Of a stretch of DNA of 64,000 nucleotides, positions 21,190 to 32,310 are shown piece after piece. Each line of letters opens with the position of its first letter. The first letter of the stretch is position 1. The translations under genes and the position numbers were made by a program. The stretch spans positions 32,950 through 96,949 of the forward strand of contig NW_024086627.1 of the NCBI RefSeq assembly GCF_009730915.1. The letters are read 5' to 3'. The DNA comes from Dioscorea cayenensis subsp. rotundata (lineage: Eukaryota > Streptophyta > Magnoliopsida > Dioscoreales > Dioscoreaceae). The notes beneath the pieces are model-generated. The model ran no database searches. It had not been told where the DNA came from and was given only the letters and a program-made list of their open reading frames with translations.

Positions 21190-22460
21190 ACTGTAGCAGT
21201 CATGTAGCAAAAGTACTGATTCCGCGGCCGCATGGAAATTCCTAGCTGCCGCAGCGGGCGTGGAAAAATCCACGCAGGCGCGTGAGGGCACGTAACGAGC
21301 GCGATCTAAGGCCTATAAATAGCCATTTTTGCCCTATTCTTTTCCCGATCTTTTTTGTGGATCTTGAGGGGTGAGATGGCTAGGGGTTTAGAAGAGGAGG
21401 TCTTTGCTGGCTTTGGAGGTGATTGATCACCAGCTTTTGATCGATTCCTCCTCTGTTATAGCATCAAAGGAAGCCACCGGTGAACCCTAGCCGTGAGTGG
21501 GTCCTTCAAGGCGTCGAAGCTCTCCATCAAGGCCATCGGTTCATATATAAGGGGTTTATTTCTATGGTTTTAATGTACTTTCATTCATTGATGGTGTGTT
21601 TTTGTATGTTTGCTCCATGGAAAGCAAAAACCCTATAGGGTATTTGGGCTTGTGAACCCTAGGATTCTCATCTTTTGTGGATTTGCTTAGTGTTTCTATT
21701 TGCTTAGTGTTTAATTAAACCTTGTAGTTGATTAGATTTGCATGATTTGTTACTTTGATGTGAGAGAGGTCTCCATTAGAGTTAGAACTTCAAGGTTAAA
21801 GAGGGTTGAGAGGGTGAGTCATGAGATAGTGGAGTGTCCCCTCTCCCTTCCGATTGAGTGTATTCTATCTCCGTTCCCTAAGCTCTATGCAACCATATTT
21901 GGTGTGAGGCGTGAGATTGAGAGATTTCTCCACCGAGGACCTTGTGCAGGGGTTAGGATCCTTCGCGGGGAATTAGGGTTGGATCAATCTTTAGGAATCG
22001 GATACACCTCTTGGAATTCCTAGAGTTCTTTCTGGAGTCATATGTGGTGTGAGGTGTTGAGATTGAGCGATTTCTCCACCGGGACCTCATAGGGGACTAG
22101 TATCGGTGATCGGGAGGCCGGATCCAATTATATTTGGATTTCCATGACTTAACTTACTCATCATAGAAACACTTTGCTTATTCGGTACCTAAAACCTGAA
22201 TCCTAGGGGGAGCATTGTCCGAATACCCCACTTTTACTGATTGAGATCTCCATCCATTTAACCCTTGCATATTCATCTCTGGTATTCATTTCTTCACACA
22301 TAAGATCACCACACCTTTCCATTTATCATTAGGTTAGAAAGCGGAGAAGAAGTTAGTACTAGTAGCCCCTACATTCCTGTGGATTCGACTACCCACTCAC
22401 GGGGGTAATTATTACTCGACACCCGTGCACTGCGGGTTTACACGCATATTTGGGCGTGTC
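21190..22460 (+). mobile_element. LTR-D: truncated LTR of another Athila-like family inside A4 gag
   Basis: It starts abruptly with CTGTAGCA repeats, then dyads (GGGCGTGGAAAAATCCACGC near 21248), a TATAAATAG box (21313) and a GAGGGTTGAGAGGGTGAGTC block shared with other LTRs. It ends GGTTTACACGCAT ... GGCGTGTCG, close to the A6-type LTR end. The 5' half is missing and about 70 bases of gag are lost at the junctions, so there is no target duplication. Confidence 0.7.
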
Positions 22461-23890
22461 GAGCCTTCCCATTTTCCTTAATGGGGAAGGCAAAGCAGTG
22501 GCTACACTCATTACCTAGAGCATCAATTACCACAAGGGAGGAGATGGTAGAAGCTTTTCTTACCCGTTATTTCCCTCCTAAAAAATCTGCAAAGCTTAGG
22601 AATGAGATCTCATCCTTTGTACATTCAGAATTGGAGTCTCTATTTGAGACGTGTGAAAGGTTCACGGAGCTCTTGAGAAAGTACCCGCAACACGGATTCC
22701 CAGAGTGGATGATTGTTTAGACTTTTTACAATGGGTTGAATCTGAGCATAAGGCAAGTCTTGGATGCAGAAGCAGGAGGTACCTTAGGTAGTAAGACCCT
22801 GGGTAAGGCTCGTCAACTAATTAAAGAAATGGGGTTAAATGGCTACCAATGGAATGCTAGGGAGAAGAAAAAGGTGGCCGGGCTTCATGAGATAGATCAC
22901 GATAACTTCATTGGCGGCTCAAGTGGAATCATTGAATAAGAAGTTAGATGTTCTAACTTCAAATAGAGTGTGACCATGACTACTTGCAGAGTGTGGTAGA
23001 GGACATGCTCCCTCGATTGCCCGATCTCTATTGGTGATGCATCTTTGGTTAAGAATGTTGATTTTTGTGGGTAATGTGATGAGGAATCAATGGAATCCAT
23101 ATAGTAACACCTATAATCCGGGTTGGATGAATCTTCCCAACTTCTCGTTGAGTAACCAAGTCCCACAAAAGGCCATGGGGCCACCGGGTTTCCAACAACA
23201 ACAAGCCCCAAACATGGAGAACCGAGTTTCCGATTTGGACACCCCAGTGACCGATTTGGAGAAGGCCTTGACTAGATTCGTGCAATCATCTGATACAAGG
23301 TTTCAATCAATTGAGGCTACACTTCACAACCATACCGCTTCTTTGCACAACCTTGAGAATCAAGTGGGGCAAATTGCGAAGTCTCTATTAGAGAGGTCAC
23401 AAGGAAGCTTGCCAAGCAATACCAAGACAAATCCTAGAGAACATGTTAAGGTGTTCAGTTTGAGAAGTGGTCATGAGGTTGAAGGTAGGTTTCCGAGTGA
23501 GAAGCCCAATGAAAACGCACCCGAGGTCATAGAGGTTAAAGAGGGAGCAAGAAAAGAGAAGGAAGTGGCACGACCACCTTTCAAGCTAAGAATCCCTTAT
23601 CCATCTAGATTAAAGAATGACCAAGGGCATGAACAATACAAGAAGTTCCTAAGTTTGTTCAAGCAACTCCACATCAACATTCCTTTTGTTGAGGCATTGT
23701 CTAAAATGCCTAAGTATGCAAAATTCTTCAAGGACTTGTTGACTAACAAGAGGAAGTTAGAGGAGAGTGCTGCAGTGATCTTAAATGCCTCTTGCTCGGC
23801 GGTCTTGCAAAAAGAACATTCAAACAAGAAGAAAGACCCAAGAAGCTTCATTATTCCGTGTAACATTGGCAATTTGGGTGAAGACATGGC
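22461..23890 (+). pseudogene. gag pseudogene of A4, main part
   Basis: It resumes at the AFPFSL position of gag. Retrotrans_gag core at 22481-22717, TAG at 22718. A decayed knuckle lies near 22985-23020. The long open stretch 23031-23951 covers the linker (GFQQQQAPNMENRVSDLD), the coiled segment LHNLENQVGQIAKSLLERS, NPREHVKVFSLRSG, and the C-terminal block RIPYPSRLKNDQGHEQYK. Frameshifts remain. Confidence 0.8.
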
Positions 23891-24520
23891 ATTTAGCGGA
23901 CTTAGGGGAACGATATCAACGTCATGCCATACACCTTCTTTCAGAAGCTAGGCTTGGGTGAGCCTAAACCCACTCGGATGACTTTGCAATTGACGGATCG
24001 AATAGTGAGACATCCGAGGGGTATCATCGAAGATGTGCTGTCAAGGAGGACAAGTACATATTTCCTGTAGATTTTGAGTGTTGGAGATGACATGCTCACA
24101 ATCCACCTTGCTAAAGCCATGCGACATTCTCTTGATTTCGATGATACTTTGTATTTTCTAGACACTACTGATGACATTGTTAATGAATATATGCAGAAAA
24201 TATTCAATCAGGACCCGTACGAGGGTTTGTTTGACCAAGAGAAGGAAAATAAAGAAGTAATGATGCTTAGTTCGACTGAAGAAGTGCTATCTACTCTGAG
24301 GATCTTGAAGAAGATGCTCCAAAAGATGAAGAGGGGCGAGGGGATGCCACCAGAAATGCTTTAAGGCTGTTTGAGATGGGCATGAACAGAACAAATTGGA
24401 TGTACCATTGCTAGGTGGTCCTAAGCCCGACAACTCCCCCTCTACCTTCAAGAGACTCTGTTCATCAAACTTTCAACCTATGGGTAAGAGGGCAACATTC
24501 CTCTATGAGCCCTCGTGAGG
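23891..24520 (+). pseudogene. Retropepsin and tail pseudogene of A4
   Basis: The LADSG site is destroyed (GACATGGCATTTAGCGGAC near 23885). The LILGRPFL segment has been deleted, since 24070 jumps to the tail (VGDDMLTIHLAKAMRHSLDFDDT). The tail ends with ...GKRATFLYEPS near 24515. The conserved hairpin follows at 24565. Confidence 0.75.
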
Positions 24521-24564
24521 TAAGGATGAGGTACGTTAAGCTTAGTGGCATAAAACAAGCGCTT

Positions 24565-24582
24565 CTTGGAAGGCAACCCAAG
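24565..24582 (+). other. Conserved hairpin after gag-pro (A4)
   Basis: CTTGGA and CCCAAG arms around AGGCAA, one mismatch. Confidence 0.5.
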
Positions 24583-24834
24583 TGTTTACTATTTTTTCTT
24601 AGTTGTTAGTTTAGTTTTTGTATGAATAACTTGTTGAGTGTTGTTGTCTTGATTTTTAGATGCTTTTGCTGTGTATTGTGTTGTGGATTTTAATGTCATC
24701 GTGTATTTTCATGAGGATTTGGCGAAGTTTAAGTCGCTTGAGCTTGTTTTTAATGTTTTACGCTGGTGTATTTTGCATAAAAGGTCAGGCTCTGAATGTG
24801 TACACATGTTTATGAAAGAGCCCATGGAGATGTA

Positions 24835-25390
24835 TTGAGAGCTCTTCCAAAGAAGGCACAGGGGCGTGGACTCACCCTTATGAGCGACCTTGTGATTTTC
24901 GCACGCTCGTATGTAACTTCAGCACTGACGTGTGTTTTCTTGCAGGGACTTGGCAAATTATACCGAGAGCACACAGGGGCGTTGACTCACCCCTGTGAGC
25001 TACCCTGTGAAAAACGCACGATCGTGGTAATTTTTAGCACGCCCGTGTGGATCTCTGTAGATGAGCTTTCTCCATCCTGAGAAGACACAGGGGCGTGCGG
25101 CTTCCCCTGTGAGTTGGGCCTGTGAATGTCCACGCCCGTGTGGTATTTCCGCATGGGCATGCGAAACACTTAACGATTCTTCTCAGTTGGACAGAGAAGT
25201 CACAGGGGCGTGCGGCTGCCCCTGTGGGTCGGGCGGACGGGCGTGGGTATTTTCTCGCACGCCTGTGCGGATGCATTCAGAGGCAGTGAGGGGTTTCCCA
25301 AGAGCACACAGTCGTATGCATCAGCCCTTGTGAAGCTCTCTTGTGGAGGCGCACTGGCGTGGCTAATTTCTGCATGCCCGTAGGGATGTA
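24835..25390. repeat. Alternating dyad array of A4
   Basis: Same alternation as A1. Examples: CACAGGGGCGTTGACTCACC (24976), CACAGGGGCGTGCGGCTTCC (25087), CACAGGGGCGTGCGGCTGCC (25201), CACGCCCGTG near 25037 and 25128. It ends just before CTTTTAAAAAG. Confidence 0.8.
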
Positions 25391-25407
25391 CAGAACGCCA
25401 TAAGGCG

Positions 25408-25841
25408 CTAGTCCTTTTAAAAAGATCATAGTGTCTTCTCATTTTCACACTTCCCATTTGTCTGCAAGCACACTCACACTTTCTCCCGATTTCGTATTGC
25501 CAATTTGGAGGGAGTTTTACTTGGTGTTTCGGCCAATTCAAAGTTTTTCATCTCAACTCATCGGTAAACCCTTATCTTTGTTTTTCTTCTGAAATTCTTG
25601 ACTTTAATTGATGAAACCTTTCAATTATGTTTCATTTCTATAATTAGATTGATTATACATATTTAGAACGAAGTTAGAAAGAATTTAAAAGTGTATTGTT
25701 GGATTTTTGTGGCGCGGCCATGCGTTTGTTCACGCCCTGTGGATCCACACGGGCGTGCAGAAACTCCACACGATCATGGAAATTTCTGTAGCATTACTCA
25801 ATTAAATTGTTTAATCGAGTTTCTTTCGAATTTTGCAGGTT
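25408..25841 (+). promoter_or_regulatory. Putative internal promoter and intron of A4
   Basis: TATA-like CCTTTTAAAAAG (25413-25424). The donor region is CATCG/GTAAA near 25561. A clean polypyrimidine-TTGCAG acceptor ends at 25838, followed by GTT and the ATG at 25842. Dyads lie within the intron (25710-25775). Confidence 0.55.
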
Positions 25842-27021
25842 ATGGCACCTTGGTCAAAGAAGCAAGCTGATAAACGGCCCGTGAGCCATCTCCCGAGCCC
25901 GAGAGCATGAGTTTTACAATTCCCGAGCATCATGTGAGATTTGAGCGGCTGACAAGTCACAGATTTGGTCAGACTAGATTTCCCGATGTGAGCACACTTA
26001 GGGAGATTCAGTCGGTAGAGGGTATGGCAGATAAGATCGTGGACATGCTTGCAGTTGGCAGCTGGGACCGTTTACTATCGATCAGAGATGCTGCCATCCG
26101 TGCACTACCACTCAAGGTGCTAGCCTCATTCGAGTTCGATCACTCGTACTCCAGTTTCGACAGCGTCAGTGCAATTTACTTCAGAGCCCTCAGACAGCGT
26201 CATAGCTTGAGCATGACTCAGTTTGCGATCTTGATTGAGTTATATGATGCGGCTTATACAGAGATAGAGGAGTATGAGGAGCTGTCCACAAATTATCATG
26301 GGAGTTTGACTACACAGCGTGCGTACACTGGATTGTGTGGACATGGGCAATATGCGCCTGGGGTTTCAAAGGTCACTTGCCTCTTCGAGTATATTCGACA
26401 TCAGGGGCAGTATGCCAGACTTCGAGTGATTTTCTATAGCCTCTATATCATGAGACTAGTCATCAGTATGGGTTTAATCGACGCGAACAGAGGGGCTAAG
26501 AAGGTTACTATACCTGCTCCCCTTGGTATAGAGACACTGAGGTTGATGGGGATTATACAGAGAGTTCTGTCATGAGTATATGCTCTGATTATTCCTGCCC
26601 CGAATATAGCTAAGGTTGAGGGAGACAATGCCGGGGCTTCTCAGCCTGCTTCCGAGCCTCAGCCAACGCCGATGGAGACCGACGCATCTCCTGTAGTAGA
26701 GGACACAACCCAAGTACGCATGTTTTCACCATCTCGAGCCCATGATCATTTTGAGAGGCTCGAGAGTGCTGTGAGGGTGGTACAGACCTAGATTGCTGAG
26801 GTACGAGGAGAGATAAAGGAGGTTTGTGCGACGCAGGCCACGGAGTTAACAGAATTCATGGCGCGTTTCGATATTCTACAGCAGATCCTCCAGAGAGACA
26901 TTGCCTCACCATTTATGCTGTGACCCCGCACCTCTCAGGCACCTCCTGCATCATCCTCACGAGATCCACCAGTGCCGTTCGACTATCCAGCAGAGGAGCC
27001 AGAGCGCAGTACCGACACTTG
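25842..27021 (+). pseudogene. ATHILA ORF-1-like gene of A4 (longest family-A copy)
   Basis: Start MAPWSKKQADKRP; a lost base near 25878 shifts the frame. From 25907 it is open for 222 codons: MSFTIPEHHVRFERL, a GQTRFPDVSTLREI block, LPLKVLASFEFDH, FRALRQRHSLSMTQFAILI and YHGSLTTQRAY, then PAPLGIETLRLMGIIQRV, with TGA at 26573-26575. About 170 bases of the middle are missing after VTCL (26380) relative to A1. Beyond the stop the same frame continues with an acidic linker and coiled segment to TGA at 27019-27021. Family function unknown. Confidence 0.78.
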
Positions 27022-27200
27022 AATTTATTCTCATTTCTTTATTTGCATTTCCTTCTGGATTTGTATACTCAGAATGGATTTTCCTTCTGAGGTTATTTTC
27101 ATTTTATTGTCTCGAGTTGTATTCATTTCTCTATCTTTTATTTACTCAAGCTATTTTTGTTTGATTGAGCTTTATTGAGCCCCCTCGTGTATGCGTGCAG

Positions 27201-27356
27201 ATGGTCTTATCATCATGGGAATTGAGAACTTATCATAGACACGACCAAGGTGCTTCGGCATTTGGTCGTGTATGCTTCACAACCCGTTGGAACACCACTC
27301 CCAACAAATTAGCTCCATCAAATTCAATACTAAGAGTCAGGGGAGTATTGTTTTGA
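27201..27356 (+). CDS. Small conserved 51-codon frame of A4
   Basis: MVLSSWELRTYHRH ... RGVLF-stop, preceded by a clean GTGCAG acceptor-like site. The stem-loop inside (27240-27271) has CACGACCAAG pairing with TTTGGTCGTG, a co-varied version of the A2 stem. Confidence 0.4.
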   Translation: MVLSSWELRTYHRHDQGASAFGRVCFTTRWNTTPNKLAPSNSILRVRGVLF

Positions 27357-27407
27357 TTACTTCTCCCGCATTTATTCTTGACTTATATACATCATAAGTG
27401 ACCTTGC

Positions 27408-27452
27408 ATGTGCACATTAGGGATAATGTACAACTTAAGTGTTGTGGGGAGT
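27408..27452 (+). other. Upstream hairpin plus polypurine-like module (A4)
   Basis: GTGCACATTAGGGATAATGTAC followed by AACTTAAGTGTTGTGGGGAG. Homologous to 3611-3652. Confidence 0.5.
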
Positions 27453-27784
27453 TTCATAGTGCGCATATCTTTTATATTAGTCTTAATTGTTATACATGCT
27501 CACATAGCAAATGGTGGTTCACCTTAGTTGTAATGATTGTATTCTTGAGTATAGGAAAATTTTGAACATTGAATGTTCTCATGCTCTAGTTCTTGCTTGA
27601 ATTTTTAGGAATTTTTGCCCGATCAACACTTGTGCACTACTCACTCTTTAAACTCTTTTGGAAACTCAAGTTTTATGTTAAAGGGACTAGTTTTAGTTTT
27701 GTTTCTTATGTTATTTTGCTGAAAAAAATGGAAAAATGAAAAGAAAGAACAAAATAGTTTTGTTGTTTAGTAGTGCTCGTTGGG

Positions 27785-27985
27785 TGGAAAGAGCTACCAC
27801 CAATAATGTATGAAGCTACTCTTATATGTCGGATACTAGTTATGCCCTAATGAGAGAAAGAGCTATCTCATGGAATGTGTGAAAGCTACCATCCTGGTAC
27901 AAAGACTACCACCTCGAAAGTGTGAAAGCCACCTTAGCAGCCGCTTTGGAAAGGGCTACCTTAGAGGATGTGTGAAGCTACTACC
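27785..27985 (+). repeat. AGCTACCACC-type short repeats in the A4 3' UTR
   Basis: Same unit set as 11965-12175. Confidence 0.6.
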
Positions 27986-28251
27986 CTTTTTGAATTTTTG
28001 TTACCTTTTGTAGATAAATAAGTCCCTTATACGTAGACTTAAGGAGTATACTTTGGGTTGACTTGAGTGAGTTCACACACTTGCACGATTTCGGGTTTGT
28101 TGTCCTTTTTGATTCAAGTTTTTAGCTAGAGCATTGATTTTTCGCATTTAGTGTTGAAATTTCCCTTACTTGTAGAATACTTTCTTTGCATGCTTTGGTG
28201 AACCTAAGGCTAAGCACTTCCAATATTTCCTTCATCTATGCATATAATGAT

Positions 28252-28302
28252 TTAATTTTTGCTTGAGGACAAGCAAAAGCTTAAGTGTGGGAGAGTGCCT
28301 AA
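28252..28302 (+). other. Hairpin and polypurine tract of A4
   Basis: TTTTGCTTG and CAAGCAAAA arms around AGGA, then GCTTAAGTGTGGGAGAG. In other copies the LTR would start here. In A4 an inverted segment follows instead. Confidence 0.7.
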
Positions 28303-29000
28303 GCACCTTAGCCGTGTCCATGACAAGCTCTCAATTCCCATACTTACAAGACCATCTGCACACATTCACGAGGGGGTTCAGTGAAGCTCAATAAAACAAA
28401 AACAACTTGAGTATATAAAAGATAAGGCAATGAGTATAACTCGAGACAACAAAATGAAAATAAACTCACAAGGAAAGTCTTTTCTGAGTATAGAAGTCCA
28501 AAATAAAATGCAGAAGTAATGAAATGAAAAGCATAGTCAAGTGTCGATATCGCAAGATGTCAGTCCTATTGCCACTGCTCGGTACTCAAAAGGTGCAGGT
28601 GGATCAGGTGATGCTGGAGTAGGTGATGGGGGTGCCAGAGATGCCAGGGTTCTCCGAGGTCTCAGAATAAATGATGAGGCAATGTGTTGCTCAAGGATCT
28701 CCTACAGCGTATCAAAATGTGCCATAAACTCTGTATATTGTGAGGCCTGTATAGCCCGGACCTCAGGAACCTCTGTCTATAGTACCCCACCACACTCTCG
28801 AGCCTCTCAAAGTGATCACAGGCTCGCGATGGTGAAAACATGTGTACTGGGGGTGGGTCCTCTGTCACAGGAGGTGCGTCAGTTTCCATCGATGTCGGCT
28901 GAGGCTCGAGAACAAGTTGAGAAGCCTCGGCAATGTCATCATCGCCCTCTGCTACCTCCGGGGTGGGTGTAATCAGAGCATATACTCTTGACTGAACTTT
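28303..29000 (-). pseudogene. Inverted copy of the ATHILA ORF C-terminus and 3' UTR
   Basis: About 700 bases read in reverse correspond to the A4 segment roughly 26570-27255. On the minus strand they encode the acidic linker (METDAPPVTEDPPPVHMFSPSRA) and coiled segment, ending at the stop near 28537. With 26570-27255 this makes a long inverted repeat around the A4 3' UTR. It lies between the polypurine tract and the LTR start. Confidence 0.75.
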
Positions 29001-29005
29001 ACGTA

Positions 29006-29253
29006 TGATAAGTACTTCTGTAATAAGAATGCGAAGTGTTCTTTCCATATGATGAGTGATAAGTGCTTGTGTGATAAGAATATGAAGTGTTCTTTTCATG
29101 TGTTGATCATTACGTTTCATGAGTTTTAACGCTAATATGTGTGTATTTATGTTACTTTCACGCAGGTAGGGTTGTGAGACCGATTATGAGAGAAAGAAGC
29201 CAATGTGGATCGTAATGCACCAATTTAGAGGAAATCTCGCTAAGGCTCTGACG
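29006..29253 (+). mobile_element. Doubled LTR start of A4
   Basis: A 53-base LTR start (TGATAAGTACTTCTG..., 29006-29058) is followed at once by a second start (TGATAAGTGCTTGTG, 29059). The second runs to about 29253, where the LTR is broken. Confidence 0.7.
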
Positions 29254-29686
29254 CAGCAGGATATAGTTGAGGACTTGTTTAGTCTATGAATACCCAAGTC
29301 AACAACGAAATGGAAACCTAAATCTTGTTTAGTCTAAGAATACCCAGGAATTTAGAGGAAGAAACATATCAATTTTATTTCAAATTCAAGCTGCCTTCCT
29401 AGCCCGAAGGCTTACAAATAAATAGACTAACAAGAAACACTCAAATTGAAATAAATAAAAAATTTTCCAAAAATAGAAAATTCGCGATTGACACCATAGA
29501 ATAAAAATTAAAAAACAAACATAGAGAATGCCAAAAATGGCGTCTCAATCAGAGATCTTCAGCCCAAGATATCGATAGAGGAAATCTTTCCATAAACCGC
29601 AAAATTGTTGTTTTCGAGGCCCAGATGATGGGATTTGGGCGAAAAAGTGTGTGACTCACGAGTTTGTACAGTAAAGAAGTGACCTT
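29254..29686. other. Unassigned insert in the A4 LTR
   Basis: AT-rich, no coding frame. It has two copies of CTTGTTTAGTCTA followed by GAATACCCA (about 29273 and 29324). It does not match any other sequence in the window, except that its continuation (29687-29830) recurs in the tandem units. It could be a fragment of another repeat. Confidence 0.4.
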
Positions 29687-30772
29687 TGCTTGTTCACCTA
29701 TTTACCATCTAATGGGGTCCTCTGATCACCAAAATTACCTCTTTAGGAAAATTATGAAAATGACCCCGCCTAGGTCATCGCATCCCACTTGTCCAGGTAG
29801 GCGCAAGCTAGCCCATCAATCAGGTCCACATTAGGTTCAAACGCGAAGACATAGGTCGGGTTCAAGATGCGGGAATGTGTGCCAATCTCCTCATATTCGA
29901 GTTAGCACAACTATTAGGAGGGGCACAAGGGCAGTCACATTCAAGCATTCTGACTTGTGCATATAGAACAAGATCTCCACCAACAAGTCCGCTACTAAAG
30001 AAGCAAAGTGATCCATGATGTAAACGTGTGCCCGTTTGCGTTACCTCGATGAAAGCATGGATTCAGGAGTATTTCGGGCCGGTACTGTAGTAGGTAATGT
30101 AGCAAGAATACTGTACCAGCACTATTCACAACCGCCCGAGAAAACAGGAAAGCAGAGAGTCCACACGGGCGTGTGGATGGAAATTCCACACCCTCGTGTG
30201 AAAAATCCACAAGGGCGCTCGCATGGGCATGTGGATTCCTGATTCCAGCCCTTTAAAAGCCAATTTTAGCACAATTTCAGCATTCTTTTCTACATCTTTT
30301 CCCCAACTTGAGAGAGGATGGCGGCTAGGGTATTGAGAGTTATTGGCTAGGGCTTTGGAGAGGTTCTACAGGTCTGACATCGCGTGCCATTTGGAAGAAG
30401 GTTAGTGGGAGAGCTTTCGTAGGCACCGATCCGGCGAGATGTATTCTAGGCCGGACAATGGGACGCTTTTGATGAGTAGAGGGCTTTCCATAAGACCATC
30501 GTCACGACTAACGAGGGGGTTTTCTATGGATGCTTTGTTTTTACATTCGATTTCATTGATTGTATCTAGCTCTATGGAGAGCTAAACCCCTAGTGTGTAC
30601 TTGGGTATTTGTGAACCCTAGGATGTATTCGTTTCATTGAATCTCTATATTATGCTTTCAACTAATTGATGTTTTTTTATGAGTTCCAATCTTGGAGTCT
30701 TGATTGTATGAATACTCCCCTAAAGTGACACTAGGGTTGAGAGTTCTTGTTGGTAACTCTTGTGAGTGAGTG
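29687..30772 (+). repeat. Tandem LTR unit R1, first part
   Basis: It begins TGCTTGTTCACC, carries about 150 bases not found in ordinary LTRs, then LTR sequence from GTTCAAACGCGAAGAC onward. B1 is inserted at its end; the unit resumes at 42130 and finishes at 42340. Without B1 it is 1297 bases. Confidence 0.8.
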
Positions 30773-32265
30773 TGATTGCTTCCCCGCAAGTGTACGGGAT
30801 CGCCAAGTAATACCTCGTGTGAAGACACGAGGATCGTATTCCACGGGGCTAAGGATCTCCTATTAATCCTTCTCGAGCTATTATCTAGCGTAAGATCTCA
30901 AGTGATGGATTTTTACTCTACTAGATGTAATTAAAGCTAAAACAAGATTATGACAAAATTAGAGAGAACAAGCAATAAGCAAGCAAGAAAATCAATGAGA
31001 TGCAAAAGCCTATGGATGAGGATCCCCTTGAGTGGTTATCATGCAACATGGATGATGATCTAAAGATGCAAGGGTAAAATGGACCATGAGATTCCAAGAT
31101 TAGAACAACCCTAATTTCTCGGCGATTGAACCCTAATCCTATACAAACATAGATAGGAATTTCTTCCAAATCCACATTCCTACGAATGCATTGAGTACGA
31201 GGAAATCTCACTTAGGATAAAACCTACTCTTCTTCGTATTAAACCTACATGGAGGGCTACCAAACACCTGATTTCTCACCGTGATGATACAAGCATCCCC
31301 TTTTAATCCATTCAAGACCTAATACATGCGAGCAAGTTACATCTACATGCATCATTCATAAAAGAGCTACGGATTTCTCCTTGGTGTAGCACTTAACATG
31401 AAAACAATGGATTAAATCTCAAAATTACCCAAGCATGGAATTAACAAGTTTTCATCCAACATACATGATAAAACCCCACCAAGGTTCACCAACACCCGAT
31501 GGCCTTGGGGGTTTAGTGTGTCATCATCCTACAACAAGAAATACAAACAAGCAAAACATGAAACAAAATCATAAATGACACTCCCTAGATGAAATGGTGG
31601 AGGAGGAGGTCAAGAATGTGCCGAATGATGCTTTCCCCGCCAAAGGAGTGCCAAATGATGCTTCCTCTAGTTGCGGGTCTCCTTCCTTTAAATCGTGGTA
31701 AATGTCCCCTTGAATGATGTTGCCTTCTTGCCTTGAGAGTCTTGGACCTTGGGCTTGAATGATCTTCTAGCTTCCTTTCCCTTCTTCTCCTTCCCAAGGT
31801 CGCCCAAAATCTCCCAAGTGATCTCCCCAAAATCGGCCAAGAAAAGGTCCAGCCAAAAAGTCCCTTGTTCTGCCCTAAAAGTTGGTATTTATACCATCCC
31901 AAGGCATACGGGTCATATGGGGGTCATATGGGGGTTCGTATAGCACTGAAAAACCCTAGATTCACAATCCATACGGGGTACATACGGCCCCCATACTGGG
32001 TAGTATGGAAATCTGGGCAAACACTCCAAATCATTCCACTGCTACAGTGCATACGGCCCCCATACTGGGTAGTATGGGGGTAGTATGAAATTCCTGTTTT
32101 CTTCTCTTTTCGCCCAAATGATATCTTCTTGTTCTCCATGGCTTCCTTATGCCCTACAAAGCAAATAATAGACGATTAAGCGCAAAATGGGCATTAAACC
32201 TAACAAAATACATGCAAAGTGAATACGATATATACATGAAAACATCCACATTTAGACACTTATCA
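30773..32265 (-). mobile_element. 3' LTR of B1
   Basis: 1493 bases; on the minus strand it starts TGATAAGTGTCTAAATG and ends AAGCAATCA. A TATAAATA box (31884-31895, minus) lies just downstream of family-B dyads (31905-32085). These dyads occur as two CCATACT...AGTATGG units. Confidence 0.9.
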
Positions 32266-32310
32266 AATATCCCCACACTTAAGCGTTGCTCGTCCCCAAG
32301 CAATCAACTC
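32266..32310 (-). other. Hairpin and polypurine tract of B1
   Basis: Minus strand: TTGCTTG and CGAGCAA arms around a GGGA loop (one U-G pair in RNA), then GCTTAAGTGTGGGGATATT up to the LTR. Confidence 0.75.

Noticed and set aside
31749..32083. Plus-strand frames in the B1 LTR
   Set aside because: They read through the family-B dyads and are not kept in the second LTR.
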